A stretch of DNA of 64,000 bases from Earliella scabrosa (GCA_022605405.1 JABYQQ010000002.1:1612001-1676000); one strand, 5' to 3'. Shown: positions 10,322 to 23,117, counted from the first letter of the stretch. Numbers and translations: made by a program. Notes: generated by a model not told the origin, from the letters alone.

Positions 10322-13300
10322 ATGTCTGGAGAACGAAACCCCTTCGACGGTCCTCGCGAGAGCATCGTCGAGTCGACCGGCACCCCTCGCGGGTCTGAGT
10401 ACCTCGCTCCGCCCACTGGCCCGCAGCCGGACCGCTCACTCGCCTCGACTCCCGCCGACTCCTCGCCCTTCCTCGCCGGGAACAACAAGGAGAACTACTA
10501 CAACGACGAGGCACAAGACTCCCCCGCACGTCCACTCTACAAGCGCCCCGCGTTCTTGCTCGTGCTCGCGGGCGTGGTCGCCGCCGTCGTGCTCGCGGTC
10601 GTCCTCCCCGTCTACTTCGTCGTCATCAAGCCGAACCAGAACAACGCGACGACCGGCGGCGCGTCGTCTGGCTCGAACGGGAACTCCGGGTCGAACGGGA
10701 ACGGCAACAATGGCACGGACGGCGGCGCGCCGAAGCCCACGGCCGTGTTCCAGATTGGCAGGGACGGCAGCACGGTCACGAAGGAGGACGGGTCGACGTT
10801 CACGTACAAGAACTCGTTTGGCGGGTACTGTGAGTGCCCACTTTCAGCTCATGTTCATGTTCATGTTCGTGTTCGTGTTCGTGTTCGTGTCCTCGTCGCG
10901 CGTCGCGCGTGCCGCATTTCCCATCCCACTCGAGCTTCGCTTCTTTTTCTGTTCGGTCCGAAGCGAGCATCGGGCGCCTAGCGCTCGTTCCCCGCCGCTT
11001 GACCGCGCGGGGTCGGGTTCGTATTTCCCCGCATGTTCCAAGACGCCCCCTTCCCTGTGTGCATCTTGCCAAATCGCTCGGGAGAGCGCACTGGCGGGCC
11101 CTCGTCGGTGCAATTCCGTCCGATGAGGGCCTCGCGGTCGCTCCCACCGTGCTGCGTATCCATTGCCTGCCTTTGGCCGAGCGAGGGACTCGAAGCACTG
11201 CTGCGCGCACGGACCTTGTTGCTGCCTGACGTGTGGCCGGTGTGCGCCCCGTGTGTCGGAACCCATTCGCGCGCGCGACAGCCCTGCAGCTCCTGTCAGG
11301 CTAGTTCGAACGGCGTGCCCGCAGACTCGCCCGGCGGAAGTGCTCGCCTGTGTGGGCGGCGCGCTATGGGACAACATAAGTGCGTCTTTGCGAGGGACGC
11401 ACGAGGGGTGGGAGTTCACGAGGACCGCTCGATGATCTGGATTCCTGCGTCGAACACCTGGCGAGCGCTGTTGTCTCTTGTGGGTGCACGTCTAGTTCGT
11501 AGCTTGCGCTGGTGCGGGCGTACCGTCGGCTCGAGATGAGCGGGCTGCGGCGGAGGGCTGTGAGGACGGGTGTTGGAGCGCACGCGCTCGTCTGACATTT
11601 CACCGCAACTGCCACCGACTGTCCAAATGGTACGAGCGCAGTGTCGGCTTCATTCCCTGCTTCTCCTATGCTCGACTTAGTCCGCGCATTCCGGAGCGTA
11701 GTGCGCCTAGCTCCACCCCGTACTTCTATGGCTGTCGCTCTCGTTTTCATTCGTTCTCGGCGTTCGCGTCCGTCTTGATACCTTTTGGTCGACCTCCGTG
11801 CCTGTGTTGCAGACTGCGATGCTGACCATGCTACCTTTCTAGGGGTATCTAACCCCGACAACCCATTCGACAACTCGGCACGGCCAAACTCCTGGACCCC
11901 GGCGCTCAACGCGACTTGGACCTGGGGCAAGGACCGCATCTGGGGCGTCAACCTCGGCGGTCTGTTCGTCCTCGAGCCGTTCATCTCCCCCAAGTACTTC
12001 CAGGAGAACGACGGCGCGGTCGACGAGTGGACACTGAGCGAGATCCTCGCGCAGAAGGGCCCGGACGTCCTCCAGCAGACGCTCGAGGACCACTACAACA
12101 CGTTCATCACCGAGGAGGACATGGCGGAGATCGCGGGCGCGGGTCTGAACTGGATCCGTCTCCCTATTCCGTTCTGGGCGATCGAGAAGTGGAACGACGT
12201 TGGTGTGGACGCGAACGGTCAGACCGTCGTCGAGCCGTACCTCGCCCGCACCTGCTGGAAGTGAGTGGTGCATATATGCATTCAACTTGTGCGTGACCGT
12301 CTGACGACGCCGGCTCGCAGGTACATTCTGCGCGTGCTCGGCTGGGCTCGCAAGTACGGTATCCGTGTTAAGCTCGATCTGCACACGGCCCCCGGCTCGC
12401 AGAACAGCTACAACCACTCGGGCAAGCTCGGGGCCGTCAACTGGATGAAGGGCGTCATGGGCCTCGCCAACGCTCAGCGCTCGCTCGACTACATCCGCAT
12501 CCTCACCCAATTCATTTCGCAGCCGGAGTGGAGGGAGGTGATCCCTCTGTGGGGCATCATCAACGAGCCGTTTGTGAACCGTATTGGGCAACAGCAGGTC
12601 CAGACTTTGTGAGTGCTTTGCTGTACGCGATCAGTGATCCTCGCTGACAGGGACTCAGCTACGTGCACGCATACAACATGATCCGCGAGATCACTGGTAT
12701 TGGCGAAGGCAATGGCCCGATGATTGTCATGCATGACGGTTTTTCTGGCCCCACTAACTGGGCTGGCTTCCTCCCTGGTGCTGACCGTGTTGCTCTCGGT
12801 GAGTCACGTTTGTATATGTCGAGTCACGCTCTTGACCCACGGCGCGCTAGACACCCATCCCTACTTCGCGTTCAACGGTAACCCGAACCGCGAGCCCGTC
12901 AACGTCACCGCCGACGGCGGGGACGGCACGACGCTCGGCGGCAAGTGGCCTCAGGCGGCGTGCCAGTCTTGGCGTGCAAACATGGAGAACAGCCGCCGCG
13001 ACTTTGGCGTCACGGTCGCGGGCGAGTTCAGCAACGCGATCAACGACTGCGGCCTGTTCGTCAACGGCATCTCGGACAACACCCGCTACGGCCCCGGCTG
13101 CAACTACTGGATGGACTACGAGAACTGGTCAGACGAGACGAAGCAAGGGCTGCTCGAGTTCGCGCTCGCGAGCTTCGACGCGCTCGGCGACTTCTTCTTC
13201 TGGACGTGGAAGATCGGCGAGTCGACGGCGACGAACACCGTCCAGGCCCCGCTCTGGTCGTACAAGCTCGGGCTCGAGAACGGGTGGATGCCCAAGGACC

Positions 13301-13686
13301 CGCGCGAGGCGGTCGGCAAGTGCGCGAGCCTCGGCGTCGACGGCGAGCCGTTCAACGGGCAGTACCAGCCCTGGCAGACGGGCGGCGCGGGCGCGGGCAA
13401 CATCGAGCCCGCGGCGACGCAGGACCTCGTCTGGCCGCCCGTGTCGTTCACGGACGTGCCTGCGGGGGAGATGGCGCTCCTCCCGCAGTACACGCCGACG
13501 GGCACGATCGTGACGCTCCCGCCGCCGACGTTCACGGCGAGCGGGACCGCGAGCGTGGGCAATGGCTGGTTCAACACGCAGGATAACGCGCCGGCTGTGA
13601 CTGCTATTGCGGGATGCGCGTACCCTGACGCGTGGAATGCGGAGGACGCGCAGATCCCGCTCGCGGGCTGTCTCCCTGGCCAGTAG
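10322..13686 (+). CDS. GH5 exo-1,3-beta-glucanase, type II membrane-anchored
   Basis: Exons 10322-10829, 11843-12260, 12321-12608, 12659-12798, 12851-13686; the CDS is 2190 nt (729 aa). The enzyme hydrolyses or remodels cell-wall beta-1,3-glucan (GH5 subfamily containing yeast Exg1 and the Aspergillus membrane form ExgD). Residues 1-75 are a hydrophilic cytosolic tail, about 77-102 a single membrane segment (AFLLVLAGVVAAVVLAVVLP), and 105-140 an Asn/Gly/Ser linker. The catalytic domain begins near DPDN-like VSNPDNPFDNSARPNSW. It carries GVNLGGLFVLEPF, WGIINEP (acid/base Glu391) and VAGEFSNAINDCG (nucleophile Glu510). A Thr/Pro-containing C-terminal extension ends in CLPGQ. Intron 1 is 1013 nt, against 50-60 nt for the others, and sits exactly between the anchor/linker exon and the catalytic exons. 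The chosen start is the first ATG after the CT-rich leader. Confidence 0.95.
10851..10892 (+). repeat. hexamer microsatellite in GH5 intron 1
   Basis: Seven tandem hexamers lie 21 nt inside the 1013-nt intron: three ATGTTC, three GTGTTC and one GTGTCC. Length variation here would not alter the protein unless splicing changed. Confidence 0.85.
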
Positions 13687-14200
13687 ACGGGATCGTTCTT
13701 GGGATGCTTCGCCCCGTTTCGTGTTGTCTCCCCCTCCTCCCTCGTCTCCGGCGTCCGTGCCAGGAGACAACACACTTTTGCGCGCTGCAGTAGTGCACTT
13801 GCAGCGCATGGACATATATCCTCGATTACCTAGTACTACCTCCGCTTACGCTCGCTTCCGCTCTCGACGCGGCTTCCGCCGCGACAGAGTGCATGGACAT
13901 ATTGTGTTCTGCTTCGCTTTCGCGTTCTATACACCCGCATGAAGTAACATAGTGTATTGTTACTGATCGATACACGACGACCCACCAGATACGGTACGCG
14001 CATGGACGTTTTAATACTCACGTAGGGACCTTGGTCGCGGAATACAGCTTCGGTTGCTCGGGATATGTGTATCGGTCTGGGTTGAGCAGCGAAGTCGGAC
14101 CAGGTCACAACAACGATGGTGTTGACGGCTCGCAAGGCATGTACATCGTACAGATACTTAGCCACGGCGCAGCGCCATGCATGACACGAGGTACACTGGG
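13687..14200. other. convergent intergenic region between GH5 and F-box gene 1
   Basis: It contains the 3' ends of the + strand glucanase and the - strand F-box gene. A minus-strand frame (14165-13836, MAKYLYDVHALRAVNTIVVV) is open but has no recognisable domain and lies directly behind the F-box stop. I see no other feature. Confidence 0.5.
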
Positions 14201-15784
14201 TCAGCTCTTTTCGTAGTGCGATCCGCAGGACCTCACAAGGACTTTTGTCAGTGTCGGGACGAGGAGGGAAATCCGGCTGGACAGCGCCTTGAGACTCCCG
14301 TCGTCGTCATCGTCGGCGATGTCTGCACATGCGAACGCCCTACCCGCCCGCCAGCGCTGCTTGAATGTGAGATCGAGCGTGTGGACGTCTGCCGGGAGAC
14401 GCGCGATCCGCGCGACGATGTGCTCCTGCGCAAGTCGATATCACTGAGTAAGAGAATAGATTACACTGATGCTCAGAGGTGGCACACTCACCATCCCGTC
14501 TGGAGAGTCGAGCCCGTACTCGTCCGACGCCGGCGCAGCCCACGGCAGCTGCACCTCGACCCTGAGCGCGCGGGGACACACGCTCGTCCAGGACAGCAGT
14601 GCGAACAGCCCGTCGCGCCCAAGGAGCGCGTCCATGCTCCTGATGCAAACCGAGAGCGAGACGGGGCGCAGGTCTTCGAGCACCGCCCCCAGCGCGGTCC
14701 AGTCTTCAGCCGTGCCCGCGTACCGACGTACGTGGAGGCGCTTGAGCGGGTGCGCGGGCTCGCGGCGGAGCGCGAGGGAGAGGGAGAAGAGGCTGGGCAG
14801 GTCCCCGGAGCACTCTGCGAGCGCGGACCACGGCTCCGGCTCAGCGTCGTCGAGCGCGAGCCTCTGGAGCGCGGCCGCGTTTTCCTGGCGGACGTGGCAC
14901 AGCGCCTGCAGCGCGTCGTACCTGCCGTCCAGCCGGGCGTGCGTATAGGGAGATGAAGGCGCGCGGAGCTGGGCAACACGCAGGCACGAGAGGCCGGGGA
15001 AGGTGCGGACGAAGGGGGCGAGCCTGGGCACGATGTCGACGATCTCCTCCGTTTCGGACCCGGGCCCGTAGAGGAGCGAGAGCTTGCGGAGGCGGGCGAA
15101 CCTCGGGATCGGCGTTGTGGGCGGGACGTCCTGCGCGAGCGGGCTGGGGAGGTGGTCGTGCTGGGTCCAGGCGAGCTCTTCGAGCGAGTCGCAGGACCGG
15201 CGGAGGAGGAAGAGCGGGTTCCAGCGGAGGGACTCTGCCTGGGTCTGGGCGAGGGGCAGGAACGCGTGGATGTAGGGCGAGAGGGAGATGTCGGCCGAGA
15301 CGAGGCGAGACGGGAGGTGCTCGAGCATGGAGCGCGTCGACGTCTGGCCGTTGCAGACGGTGAGGTGTCTGAGGGTGCTCAGTGTGCTGATGGCCTGCTC
15401 CAGCGGTCGTCCCGAAAGCAGCAGGCTCTCTGCGTCGTGCAGGATGAGAGTGTCGAGGAAGAGGCTGGGGTGCGTGAGAAGGCGCGTCAGACACGAGACC
15501 CACTCCTGGGAACTACGAGGATCGGCCTTGTCGCGATCGTGGCAGCCAAAGCGGATGTCGAGCACGCGGAATAAGGTCCAGTAGGCGGGATTGGTGGAGA
15601 ACATGAAGTTCGTGAAAGAGAGGACGTCGCGTGGGTCCCGTAGGACGACCCCGTTTCGGAGGAGGTACTTCGGACCCTCTCCGTGAAGAGCGTGGCATGT
15701 CGACATGAGCGAGCGTATGCTGTCCGGGGGAGAGACGGCCATGACGTTCGCCAAGATGTCAAACGGTAGGCGTGGAATGTCCAT
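14201..15784 (-). CDS. F-box/LRR-like protein 1 (family A)
   Basis: Exons 15784-14492 and 14425-14201 with a 66-nt phase-0 intron; 1518 nt, 505 aa. The N terminus is an F-box-like motif (MDIPRLPFDILANVMAVSPP, then SLMSTCHALHGEGPKYLLRNG). It is followed by leucine-rich irregular repeats (LDTLILHDAESLLL, TLRHLTVCNG, FARLRKLSLLYG, FPGLSCLRVAQL, LPSLFSLSLAL), as in fungal F-box/LRR proteins that select SCF ubiquitin-ligase substrates. The short last exon (EHIVARIARLPADVHTLDLT, then an Asp-rich stretch) matches the last exons of the three paralogues at 16.5, 50.8 and 52.9 kb. The upstream frame continues to a GTG at 15829, but the first ATG (15784) fits the paralogues. A TATAAAG lies at 15981-15975 on this strand. 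The substrate is unknown. Confidence 0.83.
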
Positions 15785-16470
15785 CCGCAGTTCCAAGTGC
15801 CCTGCGGCATATTGACTCGGAAGCCGCACTGCAATATCTCGTGTCAGTCAGCGAATTCGAAGCAAGATGAAGATGGATTGGTACTGACTAATACTAGATC
15901 GACGGTCAAGTTCAACTTGTGGCATGATTATGGACGGATGAAGGGGGCTGAGAGAGGGAGCGAGGGATGAGCCGCTTTATATTCTTAGCGTCCGGACGTA
16001 TTTACAATGCGGGGGATCAGATCGAGGGGCACCATCGAGGACACTGTCCCAACTGTGGGAATGAGAACCACCAGAACCAACTTACACCGAACTTTGCAGC
16101 GCCATCTGTACTGCTGGCAAGAGAGCGAGCCTTGTGGGCCGAGTTGGGCGACGAATGATTGGCAAGTGCGAGGGGGATGTTATTGAGAGAGCAGGCACCG
16201 CTTGGATACCTACTGAGCCCGGGGTCACTGGGTATCTCAGAAGCAGGGAGAGCACAAGAGGCGGAAGGGAGAAGACAGAGACGTGCGCTGGCAATGCGAA
16301 ACACATGCGAAACACATGAGGCTCCGAGTCAGAGGGCGATGTTGCCAATTCGGGAGAAACACCACGCTGTAAGGCATTGAAGCGTGCCACGTCACAGAGA
16401 ATACGCATTAGTAAGTGTCCGAAGAGAGGAGTCAGTGCGGAGTAGTAGAGTGGGTAGAAGTCAGCTGGAT
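15785..16470. other. intergenic region between F-box genes 1 and 2
   Basis: It holds the promoter side of F-box gene 1 and the 3' flank of F-box gene 2. Short open frames on both strands are not supported as genes. Confidence 0.5.
15975..15981 (-). promoter_or_regulatory. TATA-like box upstream of F-box gene 1
   Basis: TATAAAG on the minus strand lies about 190 bp upstream of the ATG at 15784. Position is compatible with a promoter element; there is no other support. Confidence 0.35.
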
Positions 16471-18036
16471 TCATCGCTGGATGGTGACGAGCTGTACTGT
16501 GACCTCCGGATGAGATGGGATCGTCGACGTTACGCGCTGAGCGAGGGTCGTCGTGTCCATGTCCTGCAGCAATTCTCCGACGATGGGGGCGAGAGGAAAG
16601 CCATGCATCGCCATGGCATGTCGCTGCAACGTACAGTCTATCGTCAGCGTGAGGACGCGGACAGTCGATGGCAGTGTACTGAGCGTGCTGATCACATCGT
16701 ACTGATGTCGTCGAATCAACAAAGCAGATAAGCAGGTAGAGCATGAGCAAAAACAGAATGCGAGCTATGTACGCACCACCAGGATCCCAGCAGCCGTAGT
16801 ATCTGGTTCAAGATCCGATCTCGCTTGTTCGTCCTCGCTATCCAGGGCTATCTCAAGTTCCAACGCCTCAACAGCGCATGCCTCTGGGCCCCCCAGGACA
16901 GACAAGATCCCATGCTCATGCCGGAGCGCCATTGCCCCAGAGACCCGCACAGCCAGGTGCGACGGCCGAATCTCCGCGAGCAGCGTACGCAGCATCCACG
17001 CCTGCGTCTCCGAGTGGCCGTACGCTCCAATCCGGACCGCCGGGGCCACGCGCGCGAGGCCAAGGGAGAACAGCGTCGGCACGTTCCCGACGCACTCGGC
17101 GAGCGGCGGCCACGTCCGCCACTGGCTCTCATCCATGACGTGCTTGCGCTGGTACATCTTCCGCCAGACGGTCATCTCCCTCACGGCCTCTTCTGCGTCG
17201 AGCAGGTACTCGTCCGGGACACCGTCGACGTAGAGCGTCCAGAGGGAAGGCCCACTGTACGAGTCTTGCGGGTCCATGAATGGCTCGACGCGCCGGTAGA
17301 GCGAGATGCTGGTGCCCCCGTGGACGCAGGCGTGACGGGCACATACGACGTGCAGCTCCCGCAGGCGGGTGAAGCGGGTGGCGAACCAGTTGAGCGGCAC
17401 AATCTGGGACCACGGCGAGGCCCTGCGGTGGAAGACGAGCACCTGGAGGGTGTCGAGCGAGCACTCGAGGAGCGTGCCGTTCGCGCGGATGAAGTTGTCC
17501 ATCTCGTACCCGTCGACGACGGGCGAGATGGTGAGCGTGGTCAGCTGGGACTGCAGATCGTTCAGCGCGGGGATCGGCCGGCTGATGTGCGTGGTCATGG
17601 TGAGGTGCTTGAGGGAGGTGAGGCGGGCGATGGCCTGGAAGAGCGGGTCTCGGGGCGACGGGCGCGAGGCGCGCATCGTGTCGTCGACGATGAGGAGGGA
17701 CGTGAGCGAGATGGAGGGCGACGAGAGGAGGTGGGCGAGGGCGCTCCGCCAGGGATGGATCGGCTTTTCTGCACGATACTCGAGCGCGTCCCCGGCCGGC
17801 GGCGTGAAGGTGAGCTCGAGTGCGCGGAGGAAGCTGAGACGCCTCCCACCTTCAGAGAACATGCTGTGCACGAAGGGGACGACGTGCTGCCAGTTGTGGA
17901 GCCGCACGCCGTTCCCGATGAGATGCCTGGTGCCGGCCTCGTTCAGAGTGCGGCAGGTGGCCATCAGGGACGCTATGACGGAGGAGTCGTGGGAGACGGC
18001 CATGATGTTGATGAGGACATCAAAGTGTAGACGCAT
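16471..18036 (-). CDS. F-box/LRR-like protein 2 (family A)
   Basis: Exons 18036-16777 and 16701-16471 with a 75-nt phase-0 intron; 1491 nt, 496 aa. It starts MRLHFDVLINIMAVSHDSSV, then SLMATCRTLNEAGTRHLIGNG (F-box-like), and continues with leucine-rich segments such as SLTSLLIVDD, SLKHLTMTTH, LTTLTISP, LRELHVVCARH and VEALELEIAL. The last exon begins YDVISTLSTLPSTVRVLTLT and lines up with the last exon of F-box gene 1. The frame extends 24 nt upstream to a GTG, but the ATG at 18036 gives an N terminus like the paralogues. A 401-codon antisense open frame over this gene is a GC-driven shadow. Presumed SCF adaptor; target unknown. Confidence 0.83.
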
Positions 18037-18919
18037 GATGATGTCCACCGACTGAGCCACTGCTAAGTACTACTGAGCAAGCGCAGTGGGTTTGGGAGAC
18101 TTCTGCAACGGACGTGGTCAGTCACCGTGGTGGCATGTCGCCATGTCTTGCCCCCTCGTCACGAGAGAACTCACATGAGTACTTAGGCTGGATCTCTCGA
18201 TCGCACTGAGCACCGTAGCTTGTGGGTACTTAAGTTGAGCTTGCAGAGGGAGTGGCCAGTGGTCTCAACATAAGTCGAGACCAAGGCGATTGGAAAGGAC
18301 CAACGGAAGCAATGTTGGCGCAGTGACAAATACGTAATCCCCGCTTATGGTTACCGCCAACAAAGTGATCGACTACTAGTCTCGGATCATCTGCTCAGTC
18401 CTCAATAGCTCAAACCTCCATATGACCTCCAGGCATTGGAATCAGAGAATCACGCCAGATTGAATGGTAATGTGCAATGTGTTGACAGCTTAACGCGATT
18501 GAACCTGGCCGTTGAGTGGCGAGACAAGAACGCCATCTGGTTCATATAGGTGTGTACCTCCATTGAAAGAACACACACTGATTGCTTGTGGCATCTAGAA
18601 GGGCTACTACATTCCCCGGTTTGTTTGGCGTTGTGAACAGCATTTAACATATGGAAGCTTCTTCAGGCTTTGCCGCGACAGGAAAATCAATGATGGCCTA
18701 CCCGCGAGTACGATGTGCTCGTCCCTCAACGATGACGGCTCAGGGACAGATTGTAGGTCTTCTGAAGCTAGTGCGCCTGCGGGGATCTTGAGACGATGAT
18801 GGCGAACACTTACGACACGGAGCGTATAAGAAGAGGATGTCGCCGTCGTTGAGGAGCAGCTCGTCTTTTCCTCTCACCGTCGTCCTTCCTTCTCTCTTCT
18901 TTTTCTGCCTATTCTGATC
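18037..18919. other. divergent intergenic region between F-box gene 2 and the NTF2-like gene
   Basis: Shared upstream region of two divergent genes. On the + side it contains TATAAG at 18825-18830 and a strong C/T tract at about 18863-18919 leading into the ATG at 18920. No supported ORF lies in it. Confidence 0.55.
18825..18830 (+). promoter_or_regulatory. TATA-like box of the NTF2-like gene
   Basis: TATAAG lies 90 bp upstream of the ATG at 18920 and is followed by a pyrimidine-rich leader (about 18863-18919). This is a typical fungal core-promoter arrangement. Confidence 0.5.
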
Positions 18920-19616
18920 ATGAAGTTCTTCTCCGGTACGTCCCCTCGCGCACATCGTGCAAGCACCCCCACCTGATGCGCCCCATCCAGTCCTCGCACC
19001 TCTCGCGGCCCTCGTCGCCTCTGCCTCTGCCTCCGCCCACCCAAGGCCAGCCGCGCCCCTCCTCCCGCGCACACCCGCATACAACGAAACGATCGGCCAA
19101 TTCCTCACCTCCTCCGTAAACGCCTTCTTCCCCGCACCAGGCAACTCCGGCTGGGCAACCGCCTTCGACACAGCGTTCTCCCCGCACGTCACCGCGCACT
19201 TCAACGACCTCGGCCCGCTCGACTTTGCGCAGTTCAAGCAGTACTTTGCCGCGATCAAGGCGAACCTCGAGGCAAAGTACGTCGGGTTCGAGCACGACTT
19301 CTACTCGGTCGTCGGCGTCGCGGCCGCGGATGGCTCGACGACGGGCGGGTATGGGATCGTGACGGGCTGGGAGGGCGGGCTGGTCGCGGGCAAGCCGTAT
19401 TATGGGACGGACGGCGCGTTTGCGGTCGTGCGCGAGTTTGAGGGGCAGCTGAAGATCGTGGAGGTGAGCACTAGTTCTCGCGCTCGTCTTCGATGTGCTG
19501 TTGTGACACCGTTACACTGCGTCCCGAGTCCCGCTCTTGCTCGATGCTGATTGTCCCGTGTACCCTTTGCGTTGCAGTGGCACGAGATCACGAACCTCGG
19601 CTCGGCCCCTCTCTGA
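18920..19616 (+). CDS. small secreted NTF2/SnoaL-like protein
   Basis: Exons 18920-18935, 18991-19463, 19578-19616; 528 nt, 175 aa. Introns of 55 and 114 nt have clean GT..AG ends. The tiny first exon splices to give a signal peptide, MKFFSVLAPLAALVASASAS, with a likely cut after Ala21. The mature protein reads as an NTF2-like fold: an N-terminal helix (FLTSSVNAFF), then FSPHVTAHFNDLGPLDFAQF, a central VGFEHDFYSVVGVA strand, GGYGIVTGWEGGLVAGKPYY, and LKIVEWHEITNLGSAPL at the end. Such small secreted NTF2-like proteins are common in basidiomycetes and mostly uncharacterised; any enzymatic or effector role is unproven. Only after joining the 16-nt first exon does the frame acquire both an ATG and a signal peptide, which supports the model. 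Confidence 0.87.
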
Positions 19617-22600
19617 TCCCGAAACTGAATGCGGAGTGGCCTCCGGGGTCTGGACGCAGGACGGGTCGAACTTTGCCTACCATTGTTGTTCTTCAAAATC
19701 AGCCAGTGCTTGCTGCCTCAATGCTAACTTATCGATTGTTCAAGTTCAAGTTGTCGAGACGTGAGCAGCCAGAGAGGCATCGTCGCCGTCGAGTCCGACT
19801 TCCTTGAGAGCGAAGCTCGGCCGATGTATGTCTCATGACATGGAAGGTTTGAGCAAAACAGTGAGTCCGCTCAGAGAACTCAGAACAAGTGCGAGTACGG
19901 TCGCGGGACGCCACGTGGTATGGGCGTCCCGCCCGGCTGCCTTTTCTGGGCACCGACACCTGGCGGGCGCCTGTCTCTGACCTTCGACCGCCACATGCTC
20001 CAAGCTCCTATGCTCATACAGCTCATGTGGGAGCTTGTCACGAGCGCGCATTGGTTTGATTCACTGTAACACAGCTACATGTCGACGAAAGACGAGTTTG
20101 TGAGTGCTATCATCACTATCCCTGTTCGGTCTAGTACTTGACCTGTTGAGAGCTCTAGTACCCGATGGATAGGCTACACGCACATTGCTGCAATACATCA
20201 GAGAACGCGAGCCCCATGCGCACAAAACGCTATGTAAGCTCAAACTGTGCCGAGTCTCCCTCCCACGACGAGCGTTCTCATGACAAACATCCGTCTCACG
20301 CTAGACCCCAGACGAATCGCAGGCCCATCTCGCGCCGCCCTGGTCCTCCGCTAGTATAAGGAAGCAGCGTCCGACCGCACGGCGATGTGAAATTTGGCGA
20401 TTGGGTTCGAGATGGGCGTGCAAGGTTTGCGCCGCCACGGCAAGTTTCTTTCTGCCTCGTCACCCACGACACGAGCGGATGCGCCCACTCTGAATCCCGC
20501 CTGGCAGCCCACTGCCGCAGATCCTCCGCCCGCGCTGCGAGATTGGGCGAACGCGGGAACCAGCGCGGCGTCAAAGGGGTGGTCAAACACGCGTACACGC
20601 GTCCGTTAGTCTCCTCCAACGGAGCGGTATATGAACTGGGCGTGGCAATCCCGTCCATGGCAGGCTCGCCCCCGAGGGCCCGTACCAGGGGACTAGAGAG
20701 AGAGCTGCGCTATTTCGAGCGTGATGAGCGTGATGATGATGTACGGCGTGCTTCTTCCGTCCTCGAGTCTGATACAGTGTTGACTGGCTCACCAGACGTT
20801 CTCATGCTACCATATCCGCTCGCCGTCGCTCCGTTCATCACGTCACTCGTGCGGCGCGGGGCTCCCCCATGGATCGCTCGCGGACTTGGGCGCATCGACA
20901 TACGGCGCTCGTATCGCTGCGAGGGCGCCCGTGGTGTGGGAGCCCTCTGTCGCCTCCTGCTACCAGGAGCAGCCGCCTTGGCCCGCACGAAGGGTGCAAG
21001 TGGCAACGTCGATGGAGGAGAAGTTCACGGGAGAAGGCTCTCGTTGGCGTCTGCCCTTCTCCACGGCCATTCGGCGGTCGTCCGCGCTCCAAGAGGACGT
21101 GGTCGAAGTCTGGGCACGAGCAGGACGGGCGGACGGGCGGTTCTCCGCACCGGGTGCACTTCCCCCTCGTCATATCGAACGTTCACGCGGTCATATATCA
21201 TACCTGGTGGTGCGGTCATGCGGAGAGGAAGCATCCCAGTGCGTTCTGACCCGACCGATTCTTGTCATGGCGCGGGGCTTCGTGCGCATCTGCTCTATTA
21301 TGTGGCCCAAGACTCGTGCCGGCAGGTCCCCACCAGCTGGCTGCCTTCCTTCGAGAACTTGCTCGTCCTCCGCCGCAGGCTGCCCACGCGAATCCACCTG
21401 GTGCTCCCGCATACGTATACCGTCACAGATGGCGGCAGCAGGAAGCAGATCCTGTCCGTGCCCATTCGACTTCGCGCGGCTCGGCGTGCCGACGTCCAAT
21501 CTATCCATAAACGCGCGGCTCGCGCGCGCGAGAGAGACACACACGGCCCTTCGAATTCTGTTCGTCTCATGGGGTCACACTCTATCCCCCTACGGCAGCT
21601 GGACGGTCTGTGCTCGGGGCACGACAGGCCCTTTTGTCACCCGCCATCCGCGGTTCCACACTAGGGAGAAAGTTGCGCTCCAGAAGCTGCAGGATTACGC
21701 TCGGGCGGGCGGGGAGAAGGCCGACGCTGTCATAGGAAGACGCACCTGAAACATAATGCATAATCGATGGGGGGCACATCGCGTTGTGCCAGCGTGCAGC
21801 ACATCCAATTTTGCGCGGACTAGCGCGACGTTGTGCGTTTCGGTACGATCCCTCCACCATCATACGCTCTTCTTCTCTGCGGCCAGAACGGTAAAGCGAA
21901 GGGTGGGTGTGGCAAAGGCACTAAGCGTATTGGCCTCCTGCCCACACGTGAGCGCTTCGCCCGGACCAGTCCGAAGCAGATCACGAAGCGCAACCGCGAA
22001 TTCCAATTTCCGCCTACTACTTACCAAGTACTTCCTCCGTGCATCACGTCTCGCCACTCGCCAACGTCCTATCGCTACATACTTAGCGGAGAGATGCCGG
22101 CGGATGCGCGACGCGTTCTCGTTCTCTTACGCGCGACGACGGGCTTCGCAATAGACTCGGCCCTTCCTGTGGTGGTAGGGCACAGCGCGCGCGCATCCCA
22201 GTTGGCAAAAACTCTGAAATGCAGGCCCTTCTACCGCCGCGCCACGTCCGCGTCGGGATCTCTGATTCCCTGGCGTCGGCACTCCCGAAGCGCGACTCGC
22301 GATCTCTCGAACGTCGATGACGGCAAACCATGACGTCTGCGCCTTGTGTTCCGCCGGCCTGGCCACCACTACCACTGGCCACGTCTCGTCCTCCAGTCGG
22401 CCCTCACGCGTCACGTCCGACTCGCGTTCTTCCTCGGCTGAGAGGTCCTCGACACGGTTCTGCCCATCGCATCACGGCGCACGCTCGCACGCGCGCGGTT
22501 CGCCACGGGATCTGCGCGTCTCTGGGCGCCAGTATCGCCGCACTACAGCAGGCTCGGGTCGGCGGTGTGCGAACGGGCGTTATGCGATGGTTCATCGACA

Positions 22601-23117
22601 TCCCTTGTGGAACCTCCCGAGGCCGCTCAACTGTAGCACCACTGGCAGCCATGCATGGCCATCCTGCCCGACTCCTCTCTTCTGTCCCCGCTCTGCACGT
22701 CGCGCGTCACGTCGGCAGCGGTCCCCAAGTTGGTCAGGCTGCACCCGCCCCCTCCCCCTCCCGACAGTTGGGCTCATAGCTGGCAGAGCTTCTCGCCCCG
22801 TCCAACTATCCGACTGAGCTCTTCCGGGTGGAAGGCTCCGCCGCCGCCGCCGTCTCGCTTCCAGTTCCAGTCCCGTAGCGCAATCGCCCAGCCTCGTCAT
22901 GCGCCCTTCGCGTCGCTGCTCAGGGAGAGGAAGCTCCGATACCTCCGGCTTACAAAGCTTCTCTCCTCAGGACGTTACCCCACACGTTACACCTATGGCG
23001 GCTAGTGCTCTGCTTCCGCTGGTCCAAAATTGAAGGCGTACGGGTAACGGCATGCGATTACGGACGCGTCCACCACGACTGTGGGCACAACGGGGCACAC
23101 CTTGCACACCCTGCTAG

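Noticed and set aside
13836..14165. Minus-strand ORF behind F-box gene 1
   Set aside because: No domain and no splice or homology support; most likely 3' flanking sequence.
16825..18030. 401-codon + strand ORF antisense to F-box gene 2
   Set aside because: It mirrors the minus-strand gene, is Arg/Glu/Asp/Gly-rich, has no domain, and is explained by GC-rich third positions of the real gene.
20387..21664. 425-codon + strand ORF in the gene-poor region
   Set aside because: It overlaps other long frames on both strands and has no signal, domain or splice context. Low stop density in GC-rich DNA explains it.
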